Positions 5,619 through 12,361 of a stretch of DNA of 12,361 nucleotides are shown here, in pieces. The stretch comes from Methanocorpusculum sp. GTDB lineage: Archaea; Halobacteriota; Methanomicrobia; Methanomicrobiales; Methanocorpusculaceae. The stretch's first letter is position 1. Each line of letters begins with the position of its first letter. The DNA lies in NCBI GenBank assembly GCA_029987235.1, contig DALTWF010000038.1, positions 1 to 12,361 of the forward strand, in the 5' to 3' direction. The notes beneath the pieces are model-generated. The model saw only the letters and a list, made by a program, of their open reading frames with translations. It was not told the origin of the DNA and ran no database searches. Position numbers and translations under genes: made by a program.

Positions 5619-6596
5619 ATGACCGGATTCCCGAAAAAAGCAGAACACGGAGGACGAATACAGGAAATCCAAAGGATGTGCCGAAAAGACATCCTTGATG
5701 TCAGCGCAAGCCTTAACCCGTATCCCCCGAATGTCGACTGCACATTTTCAATAGAAGACCTGAGAAACTATCCGGACGACACCTACACCTGCCTCAAAGA
5801 AAAAATCAGCAGCATCTTTCACCGCAGCCCTGCCGAAATCTGCGTCGGAAACGGCTCCGGAGAACTAATCCGCGCCTACTGCACAGTAATACCGGGAACA
5901 ACCTGCAGAATTGACACGCCAACCTTCGGCGAATACAGTCTTGCAGCACAACTTGCAGGAAAACAGATAATCAGCAGCCAGAAAGCAGACATCAGATTTC
6001 TCTGCAACCCAAACAACCCCACAGGCACACTCCTCACACGAAATGAAGTAATTCAGATACTGGAAGAAGAAAACGAACTTTTTGTTGATGAAGCATTTAT
6101 GATGCTTGCAAAACAGAATGAATCAGTATCCGACATTCGCGACAGCAACCTTTTCGTTCTGCGCTCACTCACCAAATCCTTTTCCGTCCCCGGAATCCGC
6201 TTCGGCTTCGGCTTCGGACCAAAAGACCTCATCGAAAAAATCGAAACCGCACGAACACCCTGGTCCGTCAATTCCTTTGCAGAAAAATATGCACTTGCCG
6301 CACTCGACCATTTTTCAGAACTGGAACATACACGCGAAAAAATCACCCGGGAACGTGAACGGCTAACCAAAAAACTGCACGAAATCAACCTCACCTGCTT
6401 CGAAAGCCATGTAAACTACCTCACCATACACCTTCCCAAACCCGCGGACGAAATCACCGGCAAACTCCTGAAAAAAGGAATACTCGTACGCGACTGCACA
6501 TCCTTCGGACTGCCTGACTGCATCCGTATTGCTGTAATGACACCGGAAATTAACAACCGCGTTACAGACGCAATAACTGAAGTACTGCAGGAATAA
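5619..6596 (+). CDS. cobD: L-threonine-O-3-phosphate decarboxylase
   Basis: This is a PLP-dependent class I/II aminotransferase-fold enzyme. In the family it decarboxylates threonine phosphate to (R)-1-amino-2-propanol phosphate, the linker that attaches the nucleotide loop of cobamides. Visible features are EHGG near the N-terminus and ILDVSASLNPYP (25-36), typical of CobD rather than HisC, then NPNNPTG (130-136), D157 for the PLP ring nitrogen, SLTKSFSVPGIRFGF with the Schiff-base Lys186, and R303 for the substrate carboxylate. The length of 325 residues from ATG 5619 is slightly short for the family. A TTG at 5607 would add four residues but is less likely. The gene converges on cbiB, the next enzyme of the pathway, with a 35-bp overlap of coding ends. 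Histidinol-phosphate aminotransferase is the main alternative, made unlikely by the N-terminal motif and the neighbour. Confidence 0.85.
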   Translation: MTGFPKKAEHGGRIQEIQRMCRKDILDVSASLNPYPPNVDCTFSIEDLRNYPDDTYTCLKEKISSIFHRSPAEICVGNGSGELIRAYCTVIPGTTCRIDTPTFGEYSLAAQLAGKQIISSQKADIRFLCNPNNPTGTLLTRNEVIQILEEENELFVDEAFMMLAKQNESVSDIRDSNLFVLRSLTKSFSVPGIRFGFGFGPKDLIEKIETARTPWSVNSFAEKYALAALDHFSELEHTREKITRERERLTKKLHEINLTCFESHVNYLTIHLPKPADEITGKLLKKGILVRDCTSFGLPDCIRIAVMTPEINNRVTDAITEVLQE

Positions 6597-7500
6597 TCAT
6601 CAGAGCTGTTGCGAAAACAGCAGCATACACAGTCGTCCAACGCATTGCAGAAATAATCAATTTTCCCCCACCCTCCAGAGATTTTTCCGGATTTCCTATC
6701 TGATACACCCCCGGCTTGTCAAACTGAATACCGCATCCCCCTGCAATCAGCGACATCGGAATACCCCCGTTGAAACCCGGTCGTTTTTTGCGGTCGCGCA
6801 AAAAAACCCGCCATGCGCTGCGGACTTTTCCGGCAGCAAGGAAATACAGCAGAAGAAAAATACCTGTTATCCGTGCCGGAAGAAATGCAAGAACATCGTC
6901 CGCACGTGCAGAAAACCAGCCGAGACGGATTCTTTCATCTTTATAACCGAGCATAGCATCCATTGTGTTTGCCGCCCGGAAAAGAACGGCACCCAAAATA
7001 CCCATACCGAACAGCAGTTCAAAGACGACAAACCAGAACATTGGCGCGATTATACTGTCAACAAGGTTTTCCGCCGCAGATTCATAGGCGGCTGAGCGAA
7101 TCTGTTCATGCGAAAGTTTTGCGGTGTCACGCGATACCATAAAAGAAACGGCTTTACGCCCTTCGGTATCACTGAGGGTAAGTGCTTTTTCCACCGAAAA
7201 AACGTGCTCTTCAAGCGACCTCCAGCCGATGCAGAAGGAAAACAGTACTGCAGAAAAAATAACTCCGGTCTGCCACGGGGCAAACCGCATAATCAGATAT
7301 ACCGGAACAAGACAGATTCCAACGGTAGCAAACCAGAATATGACGCCAAGCAGACGTTCTGCTTTTTTCGGATACCGCCCGGTCTTTCCCCAGAGACCGA
7401 TAAAACTGCCTAACAGGGCTACCGGATGAAAACGGCTGCGGGGGTCACCGATTATACGGTCAAGAATCAGACCGGCAAGAAAGGATACTGCACCAAACAT
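6562..7500 (-). CDS. cbiB: Adenosylcobinamide-phosphate synthase
   Basis: This integral membrane enzyme of cobamide synthesis joins adenosylcobyric acid to aminopropanol phosphate, the CobD product. The 312-residue protein carries the family motifs DRIIGDP (14-20) and HPVALLGSFIG (25-35), VSRDT (122-126), ESAAENLVDSIIAPMFWF (140-157), RAANTMDAMLGYKD (175-188) and SARADDVLAFLPARITG (198-213). Hydrophobic segments at about 50-72, 77-93, 148-175, 205-223 and 290-310 indicate several membrane passes. Length is normal for CbiB. The start ATG at 7498-7500 gives the expected beginning, with the conserved DRIIGDP close to it. The gene faces cobD and overlaps its last 35 bases on the opposite strand, so the partner enzymes are encoded as a convergent pair. 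Its upstream region is shared with argC. Confidence 0.93.
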   Translation of the reverse strand: MFGAVSFLAGLILDRIIGDPRSRFHPVALLGSFIGLWGKTGRYPKKAERLLGVIFWFATVGICLVPVYLIMRFAPWQTGVIFSAVLFSFCIGWRSLEEHVFSVEKALTLSDTEGRKAVSFMVSRDTAKLSHEQIRSAAYESAAENLVDSIIAPMFWFVVFELLFGMGILGAVLFRAANTMDAMLGYKDERIRLGWFSARADDVLAFLPARITGIFLLLYFLAAGKVRSAWRVFLRDRKKRPGFNGGIPMSLIAGGCGIQFDKPGVYQIGNPEKSLEGGGKLIISAMRWTTVYAAVFATALMIIPAVLQLLRL

Positions 7501-7508
7501 CAGATGTC

Positions 7509-7535
7509 ACGTAACTGTGAAAAGTAATTTTACGT
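7509..7535. promoter_or_regulatory. Inverted repeat upstream of cbiB
   Basis: ACGTAA (7509-7514) and TTACGT (7530-7535) form a six-base dyad with a 15-base spacer, starting nine bases upstream of the cbiB ATG and covering its expected promoter. The rest of the 139-base gap to argC is AT-rich. It holds no other clear element except AAATATATT close to the argC start. The dyad could be an operator for a corrinoid-responsive regulator, but this is only inferred from place. Confidence 0.25.
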
Positions 7536-7639
7536 TAGCACAAATAAAGTCATCGGCTTTTCCACCTGAAAAAAACAAGTCACCCGCCTCACACCTACCC
7601 TATCTTTAATCATCAAGTAAATACAAATATATTATCACT

Positions 7640-8632
7640 ATGGACATAGCTATAATCGGAGCCTCAGGCTATACCGGCGGCGACCTCATCAGACTGCTCC
7701 TAACCCACAAAGAAGTAAACATAGTCTGCGCCACCTCCCGCAAACTCTGCGGCAAAAAAGTAGCTGAAGACCACGTTCAGTTAAATCACTTAATCGACCT
7801 GGAATACACTAACCCCGACATCGACAACATCGATGCAGACTTTGCATTCCTCGCAGTACCCCACACCGCAGCCATGCAGTATGCAGGAGCACTGAAAAGC
7901 CGCGGAATCAAAGCAGTTGACCTCTCGGCAGACTACCGCCTGCCGCAGGACGTCTACGAAAAAACCTATGGCGTTAAGCATACGGCCTACTTCAAGGCCC
8001 CCTACGGTCTTCCCGAACTCCACAGAAAAGAGATCAGAAACGCCGAATTCACCGCAAACCCCGGATGCTTCCCGACAGGCGCGACACTCTCTGCAGCCCC
8101 CGTTGCAAAACTAGCAGAAACAATCATATACGACTCAAAATCCGGCGTATCAGGCGCAGGAGACTCCGTATCCGAAACCACCCACTACCCGAACGTAGAC
8201 GAAAACATCTCACCCTATAAAATAACCGTACACCGCCACATACCCGAAATGCGCCAGGAAGCATCATTCCTCGGCTCAAAAGCAAACGTCTACTTCACAC
8301 CCCACCTCCTGCCCGCAATCCGCGGCATTATCACAACCGCACACATACTCTTCAAAGAGCCTCAGAATCCCGAAACAATTGCAAAACTCTACGCCGATTT
8401 CTACAAAGACGAACACTTCATCAGACTCCAGAAAGCCAAACTCGGCGGCGTACGCGGAAGCAACTTCTGTGACATAAACTGGGAACTCGAAGCAGACGGA
8501 CGCCGCCTGGTAGCAGTCTCTGCAATCGACAACCTTGTCAAAGGCGCCGCAGGACAGGCAGTACAGAATATGAACATTATGTGCGGCTTTGAAGAAACCG
8601 AAGGCCTGAGAATGCCGGGAATGTTCCCATGA
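7640..8632 (+). CDS. argC: N-acetyl-gamma-glutamyl-phosphate reductase
   Basis: ArgC catalyses the third step of arginine (ornithine) synthesis, NADPH-dependent reduction of N-acetylglutamyl phosphate to the semialdehyde, in the cytoplasm. The 330-residue protein starts MDIAIIGASGYTGGDLIRLL, the Rossmann nucleotide-binding loop, and has SADYR, APYGLPELHR, and ANPGCFPTGA with the catalytic Cys143. It also has the conserved HRHIPEM (198-204) and a C-terminal NLVKGAAGQAVQNMNIMCG. Length is normal for the type 1 enzyme. The ATG at 7640 is fixed by the Rossmann motif. Its stop overlaps the argJ start (ATGA), so translation is coupled. Codons in this gene end mostly in C or A, more than in argB at the end of the same operon. 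Confidence 0.96.
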   Translation: MDIAIIGASGYTGGDLIRLLLTHKEVNIVCATSRKLCGKKVAEDHVQLNHLIDLEYTNPDIDNIDADFAFLAVPHTAAMQYAGALKSRGIKAVDLSADYRLPQDVYEKTYGVKHTAYFKAPYGLPELHRKEIRNAEFTANPGCFPTGATLSAAPVAKLAETIIYDSKSGVSGAGDSVSETTHYPNVDENISPYKITVHRHIPEMRQEASFLGSKANVYFTPHLLPAIRGIITTAHILFKEPQNPETIAKLYADFYKDEHFIRLQKAKLGGVRGSNFCDINWELEADGRRLVAVSAIDNLVKGAAGQAVQNMNIMCGFEETEGLRMPGMFP

Positions 8633-9780
8633 AAAGCATCTGCGCAGTAGAAGGCGTCAAAGCCTGGGGCGTCAAGGAAGGCAAGTTCGGACTTGCCTTA
8701 ATACAGGCATCAGGAACCGGAGCGGCCGTATTTACGAAAAACAAAGTACGCGCCCCCGTAGTAAACCTCATGGCCGAACGCGTAAAACGCGGACGGCTTG
8801 AGGGCGTAATCGTCAATTCCGGCTGTGCAAACGCCTATACCGGAAAACGCGGCACCGAAGACGCAGCAAAAATGGCCGCCATCGGTGCAGACGCACTCGG
8901 CATTGACGAAATGAACTGCGGAGTTGCCTCAACGGGTGTAATCGGCCGCTATCTTGACCTGGAACTAATCACCCGGCAGGCAAAAGAAGTCGCCCCCCTC
9001 CTCTCCCACTCAAATGCAGCAGAAGACGCGGCAGCAAAAGCCATAATGACCACCGATACCGTGCCGAAACACGCACTCTATCAGGGTGAAGGATTTACCG
9101 TCGGAGGCATCTGCAAAGGCTCAGGCATGATAGCACCAAACATGGGTACTATGCTTTCCTTTGTCTACACCGATGCGGAAGTCCCCGCCGGTCTTTTACA
9201 GGAAAACCTGCGTTCCGCGGTCAGACGTTCGCTGAACAGGGTTGTTGTCGATGGTGACGAAAGCACCAATGACTCACTGTTCTGCACCGCAACAGGCGAA
9301 GCCGGAAAAGTACCAAACGCCGAGTTTTACAAAGGACTGGAGGCAGTCTGCATCTCGCTTGCAAAACAGATTGCACGCGACGGCGAAGGCGCGACCAAAA
9401 TGCTTGAAGTGACTGTAAACGGCTGCAGACGCGAAGCGGATGCGGAAAAAATCGCCCGTGCCGTGGTTCAGTCGCCGCTTGTAAAAGCGGCGGTATACGG
9501 CGAAGACCCGAACTGGGGCAGAGTAGTATGTGCCGCGGGATACTCCGGGGTCGAGTTTGGCGTAGAAGAACTCTCGCTTTCCATCGGCGAGGGTGCTGGT
9601 GAAACACCGTTAGTCAGAAACGGAGAAATTACTGCAGATTTAGTCAAAGCAAAAGAAGCGATGAAGGGCGACAAAGTTGTCTTTACGCTCACGCTTGAGT
9701 CCGGAAAGAAATCCGCGACTGCATGGGGCTGTGATTTAACCGAAAAGTATGTAGAAATCAACGGGAAGTACACAACATGA
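8629..9780 (+). CDS. argJ: Ornithine acetyltransferase / N-acetylglutamate synthase ArgJ
   Basis: ArgJ moves the acetyl group from N-acetylornithine to glutamate, recycling it, and in bifunctional forms also uses acetyl-CoA to make N-acetylglutamate. The 383-residue precursor has VIVNSGCANAYTG (60-72), STGVIG (101-106) for the oxyanion hole, KGSGMIAPNMGTML (163-176), DGDESTNDS (208-216) and NWGRVVCAAGYSG near the C-terminus. The family cleaves itself before the Thr of the PNMATML motif; here that Thr is Thr174, and the residue before it is Gly, not the usual Ala. All other key residues are intact, so the protein should be active. The gene overlaps argC and argB by four bases at each end. Whether it is mono- or bifunctional cannot be read from sequence; absence of a visible argA favours nothing, since the window is small. 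Confidence 0.95.
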   Translation: MKSICAVEGVKAWGVKEGKFGLALIQASGTGAAVFTKNKVRAPVVNLMAERVKRGRLEGVIVNSGCANAYTGKRGTEDAAKMAAIGADALGIDEMNCGVASTGVIGRYLDLELITRQAKEVAPLLSHSNAAEDAAAKAIMTTDTVPKHALYQGEGFTVGGICKGSGMIAPNMGTMLSFVYTDAEVPAGLLQENLRSAVRRSLNRVVVDGDESTNDSLFCTATGEAGKVPNAEFYKGLEAVCISLAKQIARDGEGATKMLEVTVNGCRREADAEKIARAVVQSPLVKAAVYGEDPNWGRVVCAAGYSGVEFGVEELSLSIGEGAGETPLVRNGEITADLVKAKEAMKGDKVVFTLTLESGKKSATAWGCDLTEKYVEINGKYTT

Positions 9781-10667
9781 ATTCAAGACAGCAGGTTTTA
9801 ATGGAAGCTCTTCCTTACATCAGGAAGTTCCACAAAAAGACGATTGTAATCAAATTAGGCGGTCATGCAATGTCCGACCATGCAATTATGAACACGGTAA
9901 TCCAGGATGCAGTGCTTCTGCATTATGTCGGTATGCGTGTAGTTCTCGTTCACGGGGGAGGACCTGAAATCACCGCAAAGATGAAGGCGGAGGGTAAAGA
10001 GCCGAATTTCGTCGGCGGTCTGCGTGTTACCGACAAAGATACGCTCGAAATCGCTCAGGAGGTTCTTGCAGGCAAAATCAGTTCCCTGATTGTCTCGATG
10101 ATTGCCAAAACCGGGGCAAAAGGTGTGGGTGTTTCCGGAAATGACGGAGGATTGGTAATTGCCGAAAAGACCGGTCTGAAAAAGGTCATGGTCGGCGACA
10201 AGGAAATCGAGGTCGATATCGGTTATGTCGGCGATATCCGCGAGATTCATCCGGAACTGCTGGATAATCTCCTTGATTCCGGTTTTATTCCGGTGGTTTC
10301 CCCGCTTGCTCTTGACAAGAAGGGTAATTACTTAAACATCAATGCAGATACAATGGCGGGTGAAATCGCCATTGCTCTCAAAGCATACAAGCTGATTTCC
10401 TTAACGGATGTGGACGGCGTTATGGATAAGGACAGGGTTAATATCTACCACCGTCTGACGCTCAAGAATGTGGATGCGTTAATGGCGGACGGAACAATTT
10501 CGGGCGGTATGATTCCAAAGCTTGAGGCAAGTGTGAATGCGGTCCGTCACGGTGTTGAGGGCGCTCATGTGTTAAACGGCAATGCAGAGCACAATCTGCT
10601 TCTTGAATTATTCACGGATGACGGTGTCGGAACCATGATTACTGCATCCATGATGAATTCGGAATAA
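9777..10667 (+). CDS. argB: Acetylglutamate kinase
   Basis: ArgB phosphorylates N-acetylglutamate with ATP, the second step of arginine synthesis and the usual control point. The 296-residue protein belongs to the amino-acid kinase fold: VIKLGGHAM (24-32, Lys26 for phosphoryl transfer), VLVHGGGPEI (56-65), FVGGLRVTD (78-86, substrate Arg83), NINADTMAGEIAIALKA (187-203), TDVDGVM (210-216) and GGMIPKLEA (243-251, Lys248). An N-terminal helix of some 20 residues (QQVLMEALPYIRKFH) precedes the first strand, as in arginine-inhibited kinases such as that of Thermotoga, so feedback inhibition by arginine is likely but inferred. The gene is the last of the argCJB unit, overlaps argJ (ATGA) and ends just before a bidirectional T/A-run terminator. 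Confidence 0.96.
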   Translation: MNSRQQVLMEALPYIRKFHKKTIVIKLGGHAMSDHAIMNTVIQDAVLLHYVGMRVVLVHGGGPEITAKMKAEGKEPNFVGGLRVTDKDTLEIAQEVLAGKISSLIVSMIAKTGAKGVGVSGNDGGLVIAEKTGLKKVMVGDKEIEVDIGYVGDIREIHPELLDNLLDSGFIPVVSPLALDKKGNYLNINADTMAGEIAIALKAYKLISLTDVDGVMDKDRVNIYHRLTLKNVDALMADGTISGGMIPKLEASVNAVRHGVEGAHVLNGNAEHNLLLELFTDDGVGTMITASMMNSE

Positions 10668-10681
10668 TTTTTTTCAAAAAA
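10668..10681. terminator. Bidirectional poly-T terminator between argB and ribK
   Basis: Seven T residues directly follow the argB stop codon and, after one C, six A residues give a T-run on the opposite strand downstream of the converging ribK gene. Archaeal polymerase stops at such T-runs without a hairpin, so this short dyad can end both transcripts within the 48-base gap. Confidence 0.6.
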
Positions 10682-10715
10682 GAACAGCTGCACCAAATCC
10701 GGCGCAGGTTTCTGT

Positions 10716-11384
10716 TTATTCAATTACGATTTCAACTGCATCGCCGTCGTTTATTTTCAGTTTGTCCCGCAGGCGCTCGGCGCAGATAATTTCGGTAATC
10801 TCCGGCGGATGATGTGTTCTGCCGGGCGCTACAATAGCACACTCATAACCGCTTATTTTGCATTTTAAGAGCCGTGCTTCGCCGAACTGGCGGTTTTCGT
10901 CCTTGAATCCGGGAACAATGGTCCATTCCATTGCTTCCATGCGGTTTCTTATCTGCATGCTCTGGGGATTTAAGCGGACGTTTAATGTTCCCAGATAAGG
11001 TTTAAATCCGCAGAGTTTTGAAAATGTGTCGAGATAGTGCGGGATTGAGACATAGTATCTGCCCTCACCCACGCCGGAAACAAGTGTTCCGCTCAGCACA
11101 TATTTTTCGCGACCCTGCTCAAATATCTTACAGTATTCGCTGAATTCGCGGCGCAGGTGCTCTTCGCCTTCTCTGGTGATGAGAATATACTGGCCGGATG
11201 ATTCGATTGTTCTGCTTATCATGCCTTCTTTTTCAAGAGAGAGAATGCGTCTTGCAGCGGTCTGCTGTGATGTGCCGAGCATTTCACCAAGGACCTGGGA
11301 GGAGATTTTTACCGGTCCCAAACAGGCTCCAAGGAGTGCAAGTTTGCGGAGACTGAGTGAGTCTTCACCATCTAAGGTATTCAT
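10716..11384 (-). CDS. ribK: CTP-dependent riboflavin kinase with N-terminal HTH domain (RbkR type)
   Basis: The enzyme phosphorylates riboflavin to FMN using CTP, an archaeal trait. The 222-residue protein has two parts. Residues about 10-80 form a winged helix domain, with LGEMLGTSQQTAARRILSLE (32-51) as helix-turn-helix and GQYILITREG as the wing. Residues about 95-222 are the kinase (DUF120), with SGTLVSGVGEGRYYVSIPHY (98-117), GFKPYLGTLNVRL (126-138), PGFKDENRQFGEARL (158-172), CAIVAPGRTHH (182-192) and EIICAERLRDKL (198-209). This fusion is known as RbkR, which both makes FMN and represses flavin genes by binding DNA. A dyad in its own promoter would suit autoregulation. It lies 46 bases after the prepilin peptidase gene. 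There is no ribosome binding site and the TATA box is about 26 bases from the ATG, so the message is probably leaderless. Confidence 0.93.
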   Translation of the reverse strand: MNTLDGEDSLSLRKLALLGACLGPVKISSQVLGEMLGTSQQTAARRILSLEKEGMISRTIESSGQYILITREGEEHLRREFSEYCKIFEQGREKYVLSGTLVSGVGEGRYYVSIPHYLDTFSKLCGFKPYLGTLNVRLNPQSMQIRNRMEAMEWTIVPGFKDENRQFGEARLLKCKISGYECAIVAPGRTHHPPEITEIICAERLRDKLKINDGDAVEIVIE

Positions 11385-11390
11385 GCCATC

Positions 11391-11407
11391 ATTATTGGGT
11401 TGATAAT
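11391..11407. promoter_or_regulatory. Dyad in the ribK promoter, candidate RbkR operator
   Basis: ATTAT (11391-11395) and ATAAT (11403-11407) are inverted repeats around TGGGTTG. They lie between the ribK TATA box and its ATG, where a bound repressor would block transcription. The ribK product carries a DNA-binding domain of a family known to regulate flavin genes, so self-control is a natural hypothesis. I cannot match it to a known RbkR motif. Confidence 0.35.
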
Positions 11408-11414
11408 TATTTAT
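11407..11414 (-). promoter_or_regulatory. TATA box of ribK, leaderless spacing
   Basis: ATAAATAA on the minus strand is separated from the ribK ATG by 22 bases, so the transcription start would fall at the ATG. It gives ribK its own promoter within the short gap after the peptidase gene. Confidence 0.45.
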
Positions 11415-11430
11415 GGTTTTATGTTGGTGC

Positions 11431-12192
11431 CTATAGAATGAGTGAGAGCACTATGTCGACCAGTGAAAAGCCGAATAAAGCGAATATGTAACCGATGGTA
11501 AGCGGTATCATAAACGGGATGCCGTAGGATATCCAGATTTTGCCGGCCGATGCATACAAAGCGAGCTCTTTTGTATAATCCTCCGGTTTTTCCCGCAGGG
11601 CGCGGATAGACTGTCCGTTTTTGAGTGCTGTTACGGTGTCTGTTACCCGGACAAATTCACGGGTAATCGTTCCGTCCTTGTCACGACCGATTTTTTCCGA
11701 GATAAAGCCGAAATACTTCGTAATTTTTTCACCGGAAACGGGCATACCGGATATCATGAGCCAGAAGGGGGCTTTGTTTTTTGCAATGAGGTTGCGAAGC
11801 AGAAGAACCAGAGATACCAAAAGAACAAGGACGCCGGCATTTATTATGGAGGATACTGCAAGCGAGGGGAAATAATATGCTGCAAATGGTGTTACGGGAA
11901 CTGCAAGGGAGAGAAGTATCATCGCTTTTGCGTCTGCTTTGCCAAAGAGACCGAAGAAGGTAAAGGTCGCCATTAGTGCTGCTGTCAGTAAGGATAATAT
12001 GAGAACGGGCAGGGCTTCAGGACTGAATTTCAGTATCCAGAACCAGATTATGCATATGGCACAGATTATTGCGGCCGGATACCATGTTACGGTGTATACG
12101 GTCCTTGTGCGCAGGTCCTGGTATGAGGCGATAAGGAAGGTGATAAGGACAACTGTTGCGGAGATTGTAAGGAGAAGGAGGGGTAATTCCAT
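11431..12192 (-). CDS. Archaeal prepilin/preflagellin peptidase, A24 family
   Basis: This membrane aspartyl protease removes the class III leader from type IV pilins or archaellins. The 253-residue protein has the two expected aspartates: Asp26 in SYQDLRTRTV (23-32) after the first membrane helix, and Asp87 in FGKADAKAMI (83-92), the GxxD motif of the GxGD protease class, here GKAD. Hydrophobic segments at about 3-22, 38-54, 61-82, 91-105, 112-136 and 218-250 mark the membrane passes. The polar region at about 138-215 (SGEKITKYFGFISEKIGRD and on) resembles the archaeal-specific C-terminal domain of these peptidases. Two candidate substrates are encoded at 4259-5460. The start ATG 12192 places the first helix at the N-terminus; no strong ribosome binding site is seen. 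Whether it is the pilin-type (EppA-like) or the archaellin-type (FlaK-like) enzyme is not decided. Confidence 0.85.
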   Translation of the reverse strand: MELPLLLLTISATVVLITFLIASYQDLRTRTVYTVTWYPAAIICAICIIWFWILKFSPEALPVLILSLLTAALMATFTFFGLFGKADAKAMILLSLAVPVTPFAAYYFPSLAVSSIINAGVLVLLVSLVLLLRNLIAKNKAPFWLMISGMPVSGEKITKYFGFISEKIGRDKDGTITREFVRVTDTVTALKNGQSIRALREKPEDYTKELALYASAGKIWISYGIPFMIPLTIGYIFALFGFSLVDIVLSLIL

Positions 12193-12296
12193 TACTATTG
12201 TATTTGCCGGCCGATGAGATAAGTGCTTTGGATAGGTGAGTCAGGAAACCGGTAATAAAATAATAAACAGGAAAAAAGCCGTTTCAGAATGAATAG

Positions 12297-12318
12297 GGGA
12301 AGGGGTTTTCCCCTTCCC
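12297..12318. repeat. GC-rich hairpin at the right end, copy 2
   Basis: GGGAAGGGG (12297-12305) pairs perfectly with CCCCTTCCC (12310-12318) over TTTT. It matches the hairpin at 5507-5527 almost base for base (read on the opposite strand that copy has loop ATTTT). It lies about 105 bases upstream of the prepilin peptidase and may end a minus-strand gene outside the window; a T-rich stretch lies on that strand near 12272-12277. The remaining non-coding bases from 12193 to the edge show nothing else I can name. Confidence 0.6.
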
Positions 12319-12361
12319 TTTCAGTTTCTTCCAAATCGCTTACGATTCAGATTCTTTCGTT

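Noticed and set aside
7501..7639. Possible cobalamin riboswitch before cbiB
   Set aside because: The whole gap is 139 bases and shared by two promoters; no B12-box-like conserved sequence is visible, and the likely leader is only a few bases long.
9221..9607. Open frame of 128 codons opposite argJ
   Set aside because: Its arginine-rich composition is what the reverse strand of a GC-rich coding region gives; argJ is certain here.
12321..12361. Possible end of a minus-strand gene entering from the right edge
   Set aside because: Two frames are open to the edge, stopping at 12340 (ending Glu-Ser-Glu-Ser) or 12321 (a basic tail), and 40 bases are too few to choose or to identify a gene.

Overview
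The window reads as chromosomal DNA of a methanogenic archaeon, most likely of the order Methanomicrobiales and possibly Methanocorpusculum; the genus is a guess. The evidence is an eight-cluster polyferredoxin of the formylmethanofuran dehydrogenase type (a methanogenesis enzyme), archaeal type IV pilins with their own prepilin peptidase, an HTH-containing CTP-dependent riboflavin kinase of the archaeal kind, a PGF-CTERM-like surface anchor, and TATA boxes at leaderless distances from start codons. Nothing looks like a phage, IS element, CRISPR array, tRNA or rRNA.

Layout. At 1-1191 (minus) lies fwdF, plus the first five codons of the next gene, which runs off the left edge. At 1286-4084 (minus) are three co-directional genes: a PTP-type phosphatase fused to a domain resembling the C-terminal part of SAM hydrolases, a BtuF-like ABC binding protein with a PGF-CTERM-like tail, and a xylose-isomerase-like TIM-barrel protein that overlaps the binding protein gene by four bases. 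The 4085-4258 stretch is a divergent, AT-rich control region with two TATA boxes and two dyad elements. At 4259-5460 (plus) two type IV pilin-like genes overlap by four bases. At 5619-7500 two cobamide genes, cobD (plus) and cbiB (minus), converge and overlap by 35 bp. At 7640-10667 (plus) is a translationally coupled argC-argJ-argB operon with ATGA overlaps. At 10716-12192 (minus) are ribK (RbkR type) and a prepilin peptidase of the A24 family. The remainder is non-coding and carries a strong GC-rich hairpin that closely matches one after the pilins.

How the genes work together. FwdF carries electrons for CO2 reduction to formylmethanofuran. CobD makes aminopropanol phosphate and CbiB joins it to adenosylcobyric acid, supplying corrinoid for methyl transfer; the BtuF-like protein may import corrinoid or another chelate. 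ArgJ recycles acetyl groups while ArgB and ArgC carry out steps 2 and 3 of arginine synthesis. RibK makes FMN, a flavin cofactor, and probably also regulates. The prepilin peptidase is a plausible processor of the two pilins about 6 kb away.

The less routine items are the phosphatase fusion and its mixed-function operon, the divergent pilin/phosphatase control region, the nucleotide-level similarity of the two pilin N-termini, the repeated hairpin, the cobD/cbiB overlap, and a dyad placed where RbkR could control its own gene. No wholly new multi-gene system is proven by the sequence alone.
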